This document shows, piece by piece, positions 33,501 to 43,866 of a DNA stretch of 64,000 nucleotides. The translations under genes were made by a program, and so were the position numbers. Numbering within the stretch: position 1 is the stretch's first letter; the number at the start of each line of letters is the position of its first letter. The stretch is from Rhineura floridana (Eukaryota; Chordata; Lepidosauria; Squamata; Rhineuridae), in NCBI RefSeq assembly GCF_030035675.1, contig NC_084489.1, positions 81,892,270 to 81,956,269 of the forward strand, in the 5' to 3' direction. The notes beneath the pieces were generated by a model, which ran no database searches, was not told where the DNA came from, and saw nothing but the letters and a program-made list of their open reading frames with translations.

Positions 33501-35236
33501 CGGGTCTCCCTAACCTGGAAGGTCAGAGGAAGCCGTATCTCTCTGCAAAATGTCAAGCCAATATCCTGAGAAAAGGAACCATCACGACACATGCCTCATC
33601 ATCGAAGATGGAAAATACAAGCACTCTTGGAGCCTCAAAGAACAACCAGAGAACAACTCCAAGAGCACAAGAAGAGGCATCAGAAGCTGCTGTTTCAGCA
33701 TCTTCATCGGCACAGTCAAAGCAGTTCTTTAAAGGGCATCAGTTTGTGAACAGCAAAGGGTTAGGTGAACCAGAAATGAAGAATGAACAAGACACAGAGA
33801 AGGAAAAGCAGGCAGTGGTCATGCGGGGAAAAGCCTGCAGAGAAACAGAAGATGAACGTTGGAAGAGATTGTCTGTTCACAAGGAGGAGATCATGAAAGG
33901 GAATGTCAAGGAAGCCATGGAGATATTTGAGAACTTGCGAAGGCAGGAGGAGCTGCAGGAAATCCTAACCAGAGTGAAGGAGTTTGAGGGGGAAACCTCT
34001 AAGGTGGATGTGAAAGCCTTGAGGAGCCTCTTTGAGAATGTCCCTGAGTGGGTGGTGTATCACAAGACTCACCAAACTAAACAGCCCAAGGTAGAGAAGG
34101 CTGAACAGACAAAGGAAGTGAGGGAAGACGTGGACAGTGTTTCCTCTGTGGAGTTAGCTTTTGAAGATCTAGAGAGAGCAAGTGCTGAGATCATTCACTT
34201 AAAGGAGCAGACACTTAGCAGGCTGCTGGACATTGAAGAAGCCATCAGGAAAGCTCTGTATTCCATTTCTAGCCTGAAATCTGAATCGGATATAGCTGGA
34301 CTCTCAGGACTTCTCAAGGAGTCTCTTGGGAGTTCTCAGAGCCTTGCTGCTGGCAACAACATTCGCAAGATCAGCATTGTCTCCAGCAAAGCCAAACAAG
34401 AGAAAGGAATGCAGAACTCTTCCTGGGAAGATGAAAAGGGGGCTGAAAAGCATGAGATGCCCAAGGTGGAGCTAGAGGTCCCCTGCATCATTCAGCCTCG
34501 AGCGAGTTCTCCTTTCTCCCCTTTATACATCTCCATTCAGTCTGCTGCACGGAAAACTGCAGAATCACCCAAAATGGTGCATTCCTCTGCCTCCAATTAC
34601 ATGGAAAGGGCAACAACAGAAAGGGACACATTTACTAAGGATATTTTTAGCTCATTGCCGCGTAAATCAGTGAGATCCGACGGCTGCAACTTGGCTTTCA
34701 GTGACAGCGAACAGGAGCGAATCAAGATGACAAAAGGAGGAAGTTTAATTAAGCAACAATGTCTCAGCAGTCCTGAACATCTCCAGCATCAGCTTAGCAG
34801 CAATGGTGATAAGGAACGGGACATGTCCCAAAGCTTGATCCAAGCAGGAGTATCTGACTATGCATCCAAAGGTTCGGTGTGTACTTTAAGCCCATCAAAT
34901 CCAAGAAGGCAGAAAAGCATACTAGAACTCCAGACAAGTCATGATGGATCCAAGCTCTATGGGGCTACCAGAACTGTGACTGAACAGTATGAGGAGGTGG
35001 ATCAGTTTGGCAACAAAATAATCACTTCCTCCACCACCGTCACCAAACAGTCAGAGACTCAGACATCCTCCACATGTGATATGGTTTCCTGCCCTACCAG
35101 ATATGAAGTGACCGCCTCTCCAATCCTTCGTAAATACCTGAACAGCCCAGTGGAAGACTTCCACTCAAACGGAGGCCACCAGGAAACAGGAGTGGTCTTT
35201 GTCACTTTCAGCAACTCCAAGCCGGGAAAAAAATAA
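27578..35236 (+). CDS. XIRP1: XIRP1, giant Xin-repeat exon (about 2,552 aa)
   Basis: Xin actin-binding repeat protein 1 binds and bundles actin filaments at intercalated discs and myotendinous junctions of striated muscle. Visible in order: an acidic, proline-rich N-terminus (DLPPPP near residue 20, an Ena/VASP EVH1 ligand); PPPKESFSKFYQQRQVNELK and LYRHMHPELRKNLEEAV, which closely match mammalian XIRP1; 27 Xin repeats of the form GDVKxxxWLFETQPLDxI (residues about 115-1083); degenerate GDVK repeats further on; FPPPPP near residue 1722 and KPVPPPKPG near 1797 (SH3/EVH1 ligands); a helical stretch with LKEQTLSRLLDIEEAIRKAL near 2210; and the C-terminal TVTEQYEEVDQFGN signature near 2467. The start is chosen because MAETQ parallels mammalian MADTQ and the ATG has a strong Kozak context (A at -3, G at +4). 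The frame stays open 48 codons upstream, but a splice acceptor-like tract ends exactly before this ATG. Human XIRP1 is about 1,843 aa with fewer repeats; this form is chicken-like in size. No stop or frameshift is seen. XIRP2 is excluded by the N- and C-terminal matches. Confidence 0.96.
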   Translation: MAETQNEKSSKAHIKKSDEDLPPPPPPPPQDSAPAPAFFTGNQDSNPLPLPPPKESFSKFYQQRQVNELKRLYRHMHPELRKNLEEAVSEDLADMLNADDPGAQASANLDAVLPGEVQSMRWIFENWTLDSIGEHQATKKLTEEEAIPNGDVKNRSMRFESQPFNKDRLLVSDKASEKAKGDVHTARWLFETQPLDSLNKLYLDETDLQEAVLKEPVQSGDVKGAAQLFETHSLDALGRCSSVEEQNILQLKSEIQELKGSVKKTIKLFQTEPLCAIRDKTGNIHEIKSVCREEIQSNAVKTARWLFETQPLDMINKDTSKVQVLRGISLEEAAKGNVSGAKWIFETQPLDAIREFTVEETDFKASPDLIQGADVSKQCHIFETQPLDTLKGETSDSIPAKQEVVKGNVKSTLWLFETQPMETLKDNFEVGHLQKVELSDEEKGAVRQTKHVFETCPLGSISKSPPEDSSVTNVQAIEKGDVKAFKSLFETLPLDSIRQASTEEMVREGEKILPGNVKANQFLFETTPLYAIKDCFGNFHKVTSVSREEEVVGGDVKNYKWMFETKPLDQFDDSVQKVDIIRGITKQEVMAGDVKTAKWLFETQPIDVIHNQINQAEQKVTEKGDSSQGGDVKTCRWLFETQPMDTLYEKEEKQQDEEEPVPRADVKSCTWMFETQPLDSLKGREEQCLQVSKAYRQDESQGVDVKMVRHVFETEPLINDITSDTDSKKIIRYSSRVEMQSGKVSRVKEFFEAKPLDSADKSSTAMKGIDIPVDGNIELGAVHKFTWLFENCPMDTLKSSEGGIQEVPPQKDIQGGDVGGKIFVFETYSLDQIHDKENEKQIKTIQEETMNKASVKSCMMLFETQPLYAIQDRDGGYHEVTSVKKEEIMKGDVKGARWQFETKPLDQIKKDEEVFVIRAVTQEDFKKGNVQTARWRFETEPLDSITDEKRPVLRTVDDVPKVDVQSNKQLFESEQMGQKKYVRMVSVSDVQQGDVRTSTWLFENQPIDSLRGESEITSSLTTVQREDIAKGDVKRCTWLFETQPMDSLKDTEASANAEPQEVVPQANVKSTTWLFESTPLDKLSTSQHCTEMEVRERTIKDTLEVLLSHQVIQHDGILIEANDTESVKMAKYQLDHQGAPEIQKEEVMRGNLQRILMQLLQRTNVETQGVLVQEEESGNIKISAVQLLNSDKVEKSKEELSDNVAKALREPLSQDASAKKGIIMQETRTGSAKITIYSLFHHVAQHQEFVKGDVKSTIGNLLASSQEQRATATIKREENERGNVQLYTSCIEKGDLDYLKNLQRESEIESLVSSQAKEQPLKTVQEVKLPAQLQEEKIVMTTAADIVLGHSDGAKQAFVGESKEGTLEREAVCASDLGPPPHCLVQSPSSVIAKEKVVSGNVNLPTQAAQKAQNGSHRVVREEKMIMGNRKQGTITTNRVANQKDATAAHCSTVGEINQMTAQPKTQALGSDLQAAMQNLRLATAEAKSLQHQVQSKLQKTTEKIQLGPAQPQAAVMQTTVHKEDCVAAEQQQASNVTFIRVQNTSKPHANVSRKIMTSHAKVSASEEVQGGTLPPAACQDGHVVPSADLSVKDGLYTAKPVKSYVNPFIESDYKEHSVPEEREQDVIIRGDVKTAIRALQTAATEQRQVDKEDVVRGNLKATLESLEKSNVNVSKGDFKAAMIYRNAGQSYPSCKKKNEAHSVSSQAADIAASGSQAVNDFPPPPPASASVMTECDSSSTKPREAEAVGHYPPLQPHVPKTLSPSPAKPSGQKPLEKPQVPPKPDAVAPPRKKPVPPPKPGFLLKEVVPHPPCCKKGQSEKAAAPPSPLTPPAVIEQSKSKASPINQTKAPGGAEAWEPSACRQHSTDCPAPPSPVATVVKDISSEKKAMKDVVKTPLQVAEENYKAKKKEQSKVEVVERKSSSEVIKNGSVGCEGRDCHPTKEIQGSVESCQQENGCVLPGRQDTVLSLGCQTGLPNLEGQRKPYLSAKCQANILRKGTITTHASSSKMENTSTLGASKNNQRTTPRAQEEASEAAVSASSSAQSKQFFKGHQFVNSKGLGEPEMKNEQDTEKEKQAVVMRGKACRETEDERWKRLSVHKEEIMKGNVKEAMEIFENLRRQEELQEILTRVKEFEGETSKVDVKALRSLFENVPEWVVYHKTHQTKQPKVEKAEQTKEVREDVDSVSSVELAFEDLERASAEIIHLKEQTLSRLLDIEEAIRKALYSISSLKSESDIAGLSGLLKESLGSSQSLAAGNNIRKISIVSSKAKQEKGMQNSSWEDEKGAEKHEMPKVELEVPCIIQPRASSPFSPLYISIQSAARKTAESPKMVHSSASNYMERATTERDTFTKDIFSSLPRKSVRSDGCNLAFSDSEQERIKMTKGGSLIKQQCLSSPEHLQHQLSSNGDKERDMSQSLIQAGVSDYASKGSVCTLSPSNPRRQKSILELQTSHDGSKLYGATRTVTEQYEEVDQFGNKIITSSTTVTKQSETQTSSTCDMVSCPTRYEVTASPILRKYLNSPVEDFHSNGGHQETGVVFVTFSNSKPGKK
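27920..30828 (+). repeat. XIRP1: Array of 27 Xin repeats inside XIRP1
   Basis: Coding repeats with a 16-residue core, each separated by a variable spacer so that the period is roughly 35-40 residues. The core motif is G-D/N-V-x4-W/x-L/I-F-E-T/N-x-P-L/M-D-x-I/L. I counted 27 by eye. Several are degenerate, for example the second (MRFESQPF), the 18th (EFFEAKPLD) and the 24th (QLFESEQMG). Xin repeats bind F-actin side by side. Two isolated late copies (KGNVKEAMEIFENL near residue 2107 and KVDVKALRSLFENV near 2142) lie outside this array. Confidence 0.9.
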
Positions 35237-36100
35237 ACCAGTTTTTCCTACTAGAAGATATCAACAATGGTGGGATCTACAAGCCAGCTAACCCCATAGT
35301 ACTCACAGTTAAACCATCTTAATCCAACTGATTTTAATAGGACCCACCAACTTAAATGCAGCATATTCAATATTAAGCAATTTGTGGAATGGGCCTGTAT
35401 ATTACAAAAACTGCATGATAATAAGGAAAAACTCTTCAGCTTTGCAAAACCTTTGCAATGCGGTCCTAGTGTTTGTGGAAGAGTATGACCAATGAATTGA
35501 GAACCAGTTCCTCATGAAATGTCCACCAGCTTCATGCCATCACAGTATAGAGCTGGATTTCAGGTTGCACAAATGAAAAAGTGAAAACAAATAAATGGGG
35601 TGGCTCCTGTCAAGAGCACACTCTGTGCTTTTAAGACTTCGTATAAGAATCACCCTGCTGTACCAGGCAAAGGGTCTAAAATTCTTTTCCCAACAATAGA
35701 CATTCAGATGTTCAAAGCAGAAGCCAAAGAGATTGGCACTGAACAGACAATTAAAGAATCAGTGGGCCAATATTTTGGGAAATATGCTCATTCTGCTGTG
35801 CCTTTTCCCACTCTTCTTCCTAATGGCAGAAACTTCCCAGCCTGTTACTCCTTCCTCTTCCCTCTTACCCTATCATTTGCCCACAGAAACACACAAATGA
35901 CTTCTCTCATATAGATGCATCAATATCTGGAGGTGAAATAGTTTTTGTCATAGCTATTAACACCCTCAGCTTTATTATGTATTCACCAAGATGTTTAGTG
36001 CTATCCATATTTAGCAAGGGATACATATCAGGGGGAACCTGTATTTTAAGAGCTCCCATCATTGTCCTTCCCCCTTAATGAGAAAATAAAAGAAAAAAAT
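35237..36100 (+). other. XIRP1: XIRP1 3' UTR (estimated)
   Basis: Unique sequence directly after the XIRP1 stop codon. Candidate polyadenylation signals AATAAA occur at 35590-35595 and 36085-36090; the second is followed by a T- and TG-rich stretch, so cleavage near 36105-36130 is the better guess. No conserved coding frame is seen here, and the 104-codon open frame at 35600 has no recognisable content. The end point is inferred. Confidence 0.45.
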
Positions 36101-36955
36101 CCAGTAAATACATGGGTGGTTTTTAGCATATTGATAGTTATTGCTTTTTTTATTTTGGAACTGTAATTTATTATTCATTGTTAACATGTCTTTAATTATG
36201 TATTCCTCGCTTTCTTTATGAAACCATGTAAAAGCAATTTTATTACAAAGTTTTGTACATTCTCAAGTGAAGATTTTAGTTATTTTGTGGTTGTTTTTTA
36301 ATTTGCATTCTGGAGGTAAAGTTGACTTCTGAAAAATAGCTTGAGCTGGTTTGTTTCGTCTGCATATGTGTGTTGTGCCAAAAGATTTGATTCCTTTGAA
36401 ATCACATTTCAGATCATCATTCTTTATGAGCTAGTCAGATTTGTCTATCAAAAGAGCCGGGTGACTGAATGCATTCAAAATTATCTTGAAATTACAATGA
36501 AAACTCTTTAACACTTTTAAAATGGGAAGCAGAGAGGGCTCTTCTTTTTTGCCTGATTTTCTAGAATGGTGAAAGGCCTGTTTCAAAAAAAACACAAACC
36601 TGACCAGCTCAACACCCGTCAGTCACCCTTGATTTCTTTATATCTGTACCTTTAACCATAACCTGATGTACAACAATGAAGAAAATGAAGTTTTCCTCAT
36701 CAGTTTTCCTGGCCAGGGGTAAAGTGGTGGTGAAAACTTTCTTAATTTCCGTACTTCATTGCCTACATCGCTGTATACCAGAATGGTATTAAAGAAAGAG
36801 AGGTAGGACCAGAAAAAAAGAATCTACATTTCACCTGGTTCATAATACCCATCTGACAACACTGAAACAAGTTTTTTTAAGACAGGTGGCCACAGGTGGG
36901 GCAGTTCTCCCTCCATCCCAGGATGAACCATCATCTGTAGATTCCCATCTCAGAG
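36100..36955. other. Unassigned, possibly distal XIRP1 3' UTR
   Basis: T-rich unique sequence with no frame and no repeat recognised. Confidence 0.35.
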
Positions 36956-36959
36956 TGGT

Positions 36960-37125
36960 TTATCAATCAATCCTACTTCCCTGGGAATTGTAGCTCTGGG
37001 AAGGGGAACAGGGGTCACCAACTCTCAGCACGCTTAACGAGCTACAGTTCCTGGATTCTTTGCGGGAAGCCATGACTGTTTAAAGTGGTACAGTAGTGAT
37101 TTAAATGTATGGTGTGTATGTGGTA
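36960..37125. mobile_element. acaattcccag-type MITE
   Basis: gggaattgtagctctgggaa, gagctacagttcctggattc, tttaaagtggtacagtagtg and tttaaatgtatggtgtg; same family as 4384. Confidence 0.55.
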
Positions 37126-38034
37126 GGTTTCTAGCATTTGTAGAACCTGAGATATGAGGCAAAATGTACAGACGCTGTTCTCGTTGTTTTGGTGAGAAAC
37201 TAGCCGGCTCCCCCTTTCAGTGTTTTACTTTGCCCCCACTCCCCTCTGGAAAAATTCCTGTGGACGCCCATGTTTCTTAATAATATGGGGTGGGGTGCCT
37301 CTGTTCCTTTCATCATAAGAGCCCCTTCATGCATTAACCAGATGAAGAGATCTCCACATGAATAAAAGTCCATGCCAATAGCCCCACCCTGACATCCACA
37401 CATTGAGCACAGATGTCTGCACTAGGGAAGTCTACTTTCATACATTCTGCCACCCTGCACAATTGGCAGTCTAGAACACATACAGGTCGTCTAGTCTATG
37501 CACATATGCTATGTACAGGCAGGAATCCATTTGGTTAACACATGAAGGGGGTTAACATGTGTACAACACCATAACTTGTAAGCATTTGGTTTTAATCACC
37601 TAATGCCATTGTGTTCAGCCAAAATCAGCTCCTTTTCCTCTAGCAGATAATTAGTTAGACTTGTATCCCGCCCTTCGTATGAACTCCAGGGCGGGAACGA
37701 GAATATTGAAACTACTAACAATAAATAAAAGAACTAAACATCTAATGAAACCGATAAAACAATCAATGTTGAGAGCAGATAATCAGCAGTAGACAGTCAC
37801 AGTCATTGCATACGCACTGCAGAAGCGGCAAACCATTCATAAATGTCGGGTAAACAGGTGGGGGCTTAGCCTGGCACTAGAATGTCAATGAAGCTGGTGT
37901 CGGAGACATCTCCTGGAAGAGGTCATCCCAAATTCAGGGTGCCATGCTAGACACCATAGAGTAGGCCCTTTCTCATGTCACTACACAGTGTATTTCCCCT
38001 GGTGGTGGGACAATAAGGCCCTATATTGTACATT

Positions 38035-38215
38035 TCAAGAATTCTCTGGGGAAAGGGATTCATTGTTAAACCACTCTGTAGCTCTAAGAGAGGAACCGGG
38101 GCCTCCTGCCTACTCACAGCACCATTAATAATCTACAGTTCCCAGATTTCTTGGGGAAAGCCGTGACTATTTAAAGTGGTATATAACACTGCTTTAAATG
38201 GATACTGCAGATGGG
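38035..38215. mobile_element. acaattcccag-type MITE
   Basis: ctctgtagctctaagagagg, aatctacagttcccagattt and ctgctttaaatggatac; same family as 4384. Confidence 0.55.
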
Positions 38216-38999
38216 GCCCAAGGCTGGCACAAAGGGTGGGCTTCAAGCTGCACAGGGATTTTTAGGTCAATATCAGCACCTTGACTTCAGCTCAAAAAGA
38301 GATCAACCTCCAATGTAGGTTTCAGGATTGGTAATATGTGGTCTCCGCCTGCTGCCCCTTTCAGTATCCTGGCAGCCACATTCTGCACCACTTATAATTT
38401 CTGGATCACTTTGTTTTTTTCTGGATTGGCCACATATGTATATACCCCCTTCATGAGGACTCTTATTACCCCTCTGTTTTTTAACCTGCTTTCAGTTGAT
38501 GCCTAGGATTTAGGCCTCATTTTAGCCTCCTGCTCGGTTATTATGGCAACACCTTCTCAAGGCCTAGAAATCCCAGGAGCCTGAATGTAGAACAGTGTCT
38601 GCAGGGCAGCTCTGGGTTTGAGGGTGTCCTGTTTAGGGCCCTTCTCCTCCATCAGTGGACCTTGACAGGCTCACCTGGGGGCAGCAGTGACAGCACCAGC
38701 ACCTCAAGGAGCAGCCTGTGCAGCACAAGGAATTTTTTTTAAAATAGGAGTGAGGCAAGGTAACTGCCTGAGGATGTCATGTGCTGTCATCTGCTCTGCT
38801 GTACCTTGGCAGATCAGCTCCATTTTTCCTCTGAGTGGCTGCCAATCTAGTCAATAAAAATGCCCCAAAATACAAGTCAGTTGCCCCCACTGGCATGACA
38901 ATGGATCTTGCCCAATATCCTAAGATAACAATGTGGAGCCTAAAACATTCCAGCAAAGAGAAAAATAAAAGCAGGACTGGGATCTGGGGCACCTGGGTT

Positions 39000-39175
39000 T
39001 AAAATCCCAATCAGCAGTGAAGCTCACAATGTGACCTTGGGCCAGTCACCTTATCTCTCAGCCTAACCTACCTCACAAGGTTGATGTGAGGATAAAATAG
39101 GGAGGAGAGAACCATGAATGCCACCTTGAGCTCCTTGGAGGAAAAGTGGGATATCAATATAATTATTTTTAAAAA
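39000..39175. mobile_element. CORE/MIR-like SINE
   Basis: Contains tgtgaccttgggccagtcac, cctacctcacaaggttgatg and a ggatatcaatata tail, typical of reptile MIR/CORE-SINE copies. Confidence 0.55.
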
Positions 39176-39179
39176 TCAC

Positions 39180-40300
39180 ACGTATATACATATATTGTTT
39201 AACCTTTTAAGATCAAGCAATCACTTGATGGAAGTCCATGCCATGGTGCATTTAACCGTGCAGAGAGCTGCTAAGCTATTGTGGGCCAGCAAATTGCTGG
39301 CTCCAGGAAAGTAAAATTCAGAATCCAAAAGAAACTTTGCTGACTCTTCTTTTGTCGTTCCCGTCGCCAACAATAACCTCATTATTTGTGTCACAGGCAT
39401 GTTCTCATGCCTTGCGACGCCGTTTATAGCAGGTGAAATAATAGCAGATGTGATCTCTCCGTGAAGTAGGTCTCATGCAGGAAACTGACGCACCCATCTT
39501 AAATTTCCCCAACTCAACTCCATGGCTCTAACTCACGACTCTCTTTAGCTGTGAAGCTGCCAGAAAGCAAGAAATGAGATTACTTGAAATGCAGGTTGAG
39601 AACAAAAAAGGGGCAGAAGCCCGTCTTGCTTTCTTCCCTGCGGTGAGCTTTTTCCTCACAGATTCTAAACATCAAGGTACAGAATTTGGGGGATATAAAT
39701 TTGATTGGTCCCCATCTAATCATTATAAAAACATTGCCTCTCCTCAGTGGCCTTAAAGCCACACTTCAAAAAGCTAGTCATATTATGGGATGATTGTGTT
39801 GATCATGGGGGGGGGGGTATCACCCTAAGTGACCTGACCAAGAAGTCCAGCTGCTTTTACAAATCTATGGTTGCTTCCAGACAACCTGTTTATTGAACAT
39901 TCATCCTAATTTGTTTGCAGGGAGAATATATGGCGCCAACTACTGTATTTATGGAGCATCAAGGAGGAGGTTAGATGACGTACCATCAAGCAAATGTTAT
40001 CCCACACTTTCCAGGGCATTTTCTTGTCACGTTATTTATTGCAAAAACTCTGAGGGGGGGGTGCAGGTTTGCTGTGTGAGAGCTCCGAATCAACTTTAAT
40101 TGCATGGCCAGAATTTGCCACTATGTGATTGTATCCCACCCAAAAACAGTGATAGCTTGGAAGTGACCCTTGCCTGCCACAGCTATGACAATAGCCTCTG
40201 AAAACACTCAAGAAAATTTCCCAGCAAGGAAGACAGTGGAAAGTTGACATTGTTAGTTCTCACTGAAATACATTTAAAACAGTATAGTCCAGACGTTTCC
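39180..40300. other. Unassigned, partly CpG-bearing
   Basis: 39350-39480 has several CpGs (gttcccgtcgccaacaataa, ttgcgacgccgtttatagca) and no coding frame; it could be a conserved regulatory block, but nothing is recognised. Confidence 0.3.
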
Positions 40301-40364
40301 ATCTTGGTTCCCTCCAGATATTGCTGCACTTCAACTCCCATCATCCCTGACTATTCGGAATGGG

Positions 40365-40865
40365 TGAATCTGCCAATTTTGGTTTCTGTGAGTTTCTTAT
40401 TTTCCCAGTCTTAACTTCAGTTCTCCAAATTTTAACACCAACTTGCAAATTCCATAAAGAAAGCTACAGACCTGAACTTACAAGATCTGAACAGGGTGGT
40501 TCATGACAGATGCTATTGGAGGTCACTGATTCATAGGGTCACCATAAGTCATACTCGACTTGAAGGCACATAACAACAACAACAACATGAAAATTTGTCA
40601 GCATTTTAGAGTGAATTTCTCCTAATATGCACATTTTTGCAAGGCAGTTTTCCCTAATGCTTTTTTGTATGTTATTTTCACAAATATATACATTTTATGC
40701 ACACTTTATATGTATATGTTACTTGGCTAGAAAACTGCATTTCAAAATTCAGAGAAGTGTGAATTTCAAAGGATAAGTGTGTTCCGGTTCACATATTGTT
40801 TCATAGTGTGAATTTGGTAGGTTCTCCTCTACATGCAAACTGAATTGAATTTCTCCCCCATCCCT
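40365..40865. repeat. AT-rich repeat with BovB-tail insertion
   Basis: A orientation, from gtttctgtgagtttcttatt to gaatttctcccccatcccta, interrupted at about 40455-40590. Confidence 0.65.
40455..40590 (+). mobile_element. BovB 3' tail fragment inside an AT-rich repeat
   Basis: The segment ends with cgacttgaaggcacataaca and an (AAC)n tail, and it splits the AT-rich repeat of 40365-40865. The host repeat is therefore older than this insertion. Confidence 0.75.
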
Positions 40866-41259
40866 ACCTTGACCACATCTCCATCGATCTGGTCCTGCAG
40901 CACAGGTGAGCTACATCACAGGAAATGAAGCATCAGAAGTCTCTCTCCTCCCCCTCCCCTCCAACCTTCCTCAAAGAGCAGCACTGAAGCACCAGCCTGA
41001 GCAAGAGGAGAGGCTGAACGGTGTTTTGAATTATGAATTTCACCCTGGTTACATTGTAAGATTGAAGCCCTCTCACTCTTCACCATTCATACCTGAATGG
41101 GAAGAGGTGGGGAGTCCTAGCAAGATCTTCTGGAATAAAGGCAAAGTAAGGGCCCTGTTGCAACTGCAATCACCAGCCCAGGGAAAGGAGCAAAGGAAAT
41201 CCCAGCAGCCCAAAGTTCCAAGCCACAAAAGAAAACTGAGATTTGCAGTTCTCACAGGA

Positions 41260-41399
41260 CAGGGGTAGGGAACCTGTGGCCTTCCAGATGTTGTTGGACT
41301 CCAACTCCCATCAGCCCCAGCCATCAGGCCCAGTGGTCAAGGCTGATGGGAGTTGGAGCCCAGCAACACATCTGGAGGACAACAGGTTCCCCATCCCTG
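41260..41399. mobile_element. hAT MITE with 8-bp target duplication
   Basis: The TIRs caggggtagggaacctgtgg and aacaggttccccatccctg flank a palindromic body with ttggactccaactcccatca. The target site is tcacagga on the left (41252-41259) and tcatagga on the right (41400-41407), 7 of 8 matching. Confidence 0.8.
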
Positions 41400-41407
41400 T
41401 CATAGGA

Positions 41408-41580
41408 ACATAGGAAGCTGCCTTATATCAAGTCAGATCATTGGTCCATCTAGGTCAGTATTCTCTACACTGCTAGGCAGTGGCTCCCCAGGGTTTCAAA
41501 CGGGACAGTCCCAGCTCTCCCTGGAGAGAATGGGATTGAACTGGCAGCTTCCTACATGCAAAGCAGGCTCGTAGCCAGCC
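41408..41580 (-). mobile_element. tRNA-headed SINE
   Basis: Inverted copy of the 49789 family: aggaagctgccttatatcaa (3' end) through tggcagcttcctacatgcaa (head). It abuts the target duplication of the hAT element ending at 41399. Confidence 0.75.
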
Positions 41581-41798
41581 TAAAAGTGGGGGGGGGCACC
41601 AAAAAAAGTAGGGGAAGGAAAAATCTGTAATAAATTTAATTATTTATTGTTTGTTTTAAAAAATGGGGCCAGAAAAATGGGTGTCAAGGTCCCCCAACCC
41701 ACCCCTAGCTACGGGTCCGATGCAAAGCATATGCTCTACTGCAGGGGTATAGCTCTTTCCAAAAGTAGCCTTTTCTGGCTCTGTGGGGGGGGGTGTCT

Positions 41799-42912
41799 CA
41801 GAGCTTGGAAGATTACTTTTAAAAAGAAATAAATTATAATTACTGTTACATGGCTCCAAAAAGGAATACATTACCATTACGATTACAATTATTCTGAAAG
41901 GAATTGATTACTTTACCATTACTCAAAAGTAATCACTACAATTAAACTTGAGTTACTTTTAAAAAAAACAGTGACTACAAAGTGCTGGCCTTGGCAGCTG
42001 CACACCTAAGTCGTCTAAAACAACATTAAAAATAAACACACACAGAGGTAGTAGAATAATTCTTTTTATCCATAAGATAGCAGTGGTGGTGTCTCTGCTG
42101 GTAAGGGAGACAGGAAGGAAGGCAGAAGCCACTACTCAGATCTTTGCATCTCAAACCAAGTGCAACCCCACACACACACACATACACACACTCAGCCAGC
42201 CAGCATAATCTCTGAGCTCCTACTGGGAGGAAGGGTGGATATAAATCAAATAAAAAATAAAATAATCTCTCTCACTTAACCACCTCCCGGACCCTGCCCT
42301 GCCAACAACTAAGGGACACCCACCTAAATAAACATTTTCCCTTGAGATGCAAAACAGTTAAAAGACTGCAAATGCAGCAAAGTAGCCATGGAGGGCAGTG
42401 GAGGCCACTTTGTGTGCCAAGTGCAAACCCAGTATTCACACACACACAATGTTGTCATCTTGCACCTCCACAGTTCTTTATCTCCATTCTGCTTCTCCTC
42501 TTTTATCCATGTTCTTGCCCTCCAGCTCCTTTCTCCCTCTACTCCATTCTTCACCACCACCGTCCATTTTTTAAACAATTGTTTTCTCCACTCTACTCCC
42601 ATCTAGCTCTCCACCTCCTCCCTCATCACCTCCTACGTGTACCCACAGAGCACGAGGGAAGAGCAATACTGCACAGGAGCCCAATTTAGAGCACATGATT
42701 TTCATCCACAAATCAGAGGAGCAGAAGACTTCTCCTGCTCCCCCCCCCAAGTAATGCCCAAAGATAATGTTGGAAATATTACAATTACTCCTCAAAAGTA
42801 ATAAAATTACTCCTATTACAATCAAAATGTAAAGGAATTACCTACTCGTTCCTTTAAAAAGTAGTGAATTAAAAGTAATTCATTTTTTGTAACTAATAAC
42901 TTCCAAGCTCTG
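41799..42912. mobile_element. Longer hAT-type element, same termini as the 45295 MITE
   Basis: The ends cagagcttggaagattactt and taataacttccaagctctg share the terminal motif of the 45295 element. Subterminal regions are built from repeated aaaagtaat/attac words on both sides. The 700-bp interior has no transposase-like frame, so it is non-autonomous. Target duplications are not evident. Confidence 0.6.
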
Positions 42913-43289
42913 TCTCTTCCCAATTAACCCCTCACAGTCCCACAATTTATGAGGTTTAAATTGTACTCTGCAAAAGTGGGAAGGGGGTGGCCATGTATAT
43001 TGGATGGGATTTACAATTTACTTTCTTCTGTCACAGCTCCATTGTTGTTACCATGCATGCCTCAGATGTAACAATATTTATCCATATATTTTCTGTATTT
43101 ATTTTCAAGGTTGCCCCTCTCAAGGAAGCTCCCAACATGTTAAAAACAACCCATAATATTATAAACCATACAATTATAAAATTAACATCTAAAATGCAAT
43201 AATGCATTTAAAAATCATCATGGTCTGACCTGACAGGTCTGGATCCTGCCTTCTAGTTAAGGAGAGAGGTGCTTCTGAGATTTTTCTGC

Positions 43290-43595
43290 CTCAGGTGTCA
43301 AAATTAATTAATATTCACATTTGTATGCAATTTTGCCCAGCATATATTCCCTAATATAATTCAGTTTTGTATGTTATTTTCACCAATATATGAATTTTAA
43401 TGCACATTTGCATTAAATGCACTAAATTTATTTCTGTACACATTACTTGGCTGAACAGCTGCATTGCAAAATTTGAAAAAGTGCTGATTTGAAGTATGGT
43501 TATGTTTTGTTTTGCATCTTTTTTCAGAAAGTGCAAATTAGGAGGGTTCACCTTTAAAGGTGAACTGCATTGAATTTCTCCCCCATCCTTACCTG
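43290..43595. repeat. AT-rich repeat, partial
   Basis: A orientation: ttttgtatgttattttcacc, cacattacttggctgaacag, gaatttctcccccatcctta. Confidence 0.6.
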
Positions 43596-43734
43596 GACAG
43601 AGGGAGGGGGCATCATTTGTTGCTCCACATCAGACAGCAAAATGTTTTGAATCAGCCCTAGGGACAAACAGTTCAGAAACTGTCATTGATCTAAAAGGTA
43701 ATGTCCACATAATTCTGATCCTAACACAGGAATT

Positions 43735-43866
43735 AAGAATTGGGAACCTGTGGCCCTCCAGATATTGCTGGTCTACAGTTCCCATCATCCCTGATTGTGG
43801 ACCATTGTAGTTGAGTCTGATGGGAGTTGAAGTCCAGCAGCCTCTGAAGGGCCACAAGTTCCCATG
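43735..43866. mobile_element. hAT MITE (cctccagat family)
   Basis: tgggaacctgtggccctcca to agggccacaagttcccat; diverged palindrome of the 41260 family. Confidence 0.65.

Noticed and set aside
42342-42689. 115-codon frame inside the hAT-type element as a transposase
   Set aside because: Composition is low-complexity (H/F/P/S) and there is no hAT catalytic or dimerisation motif.
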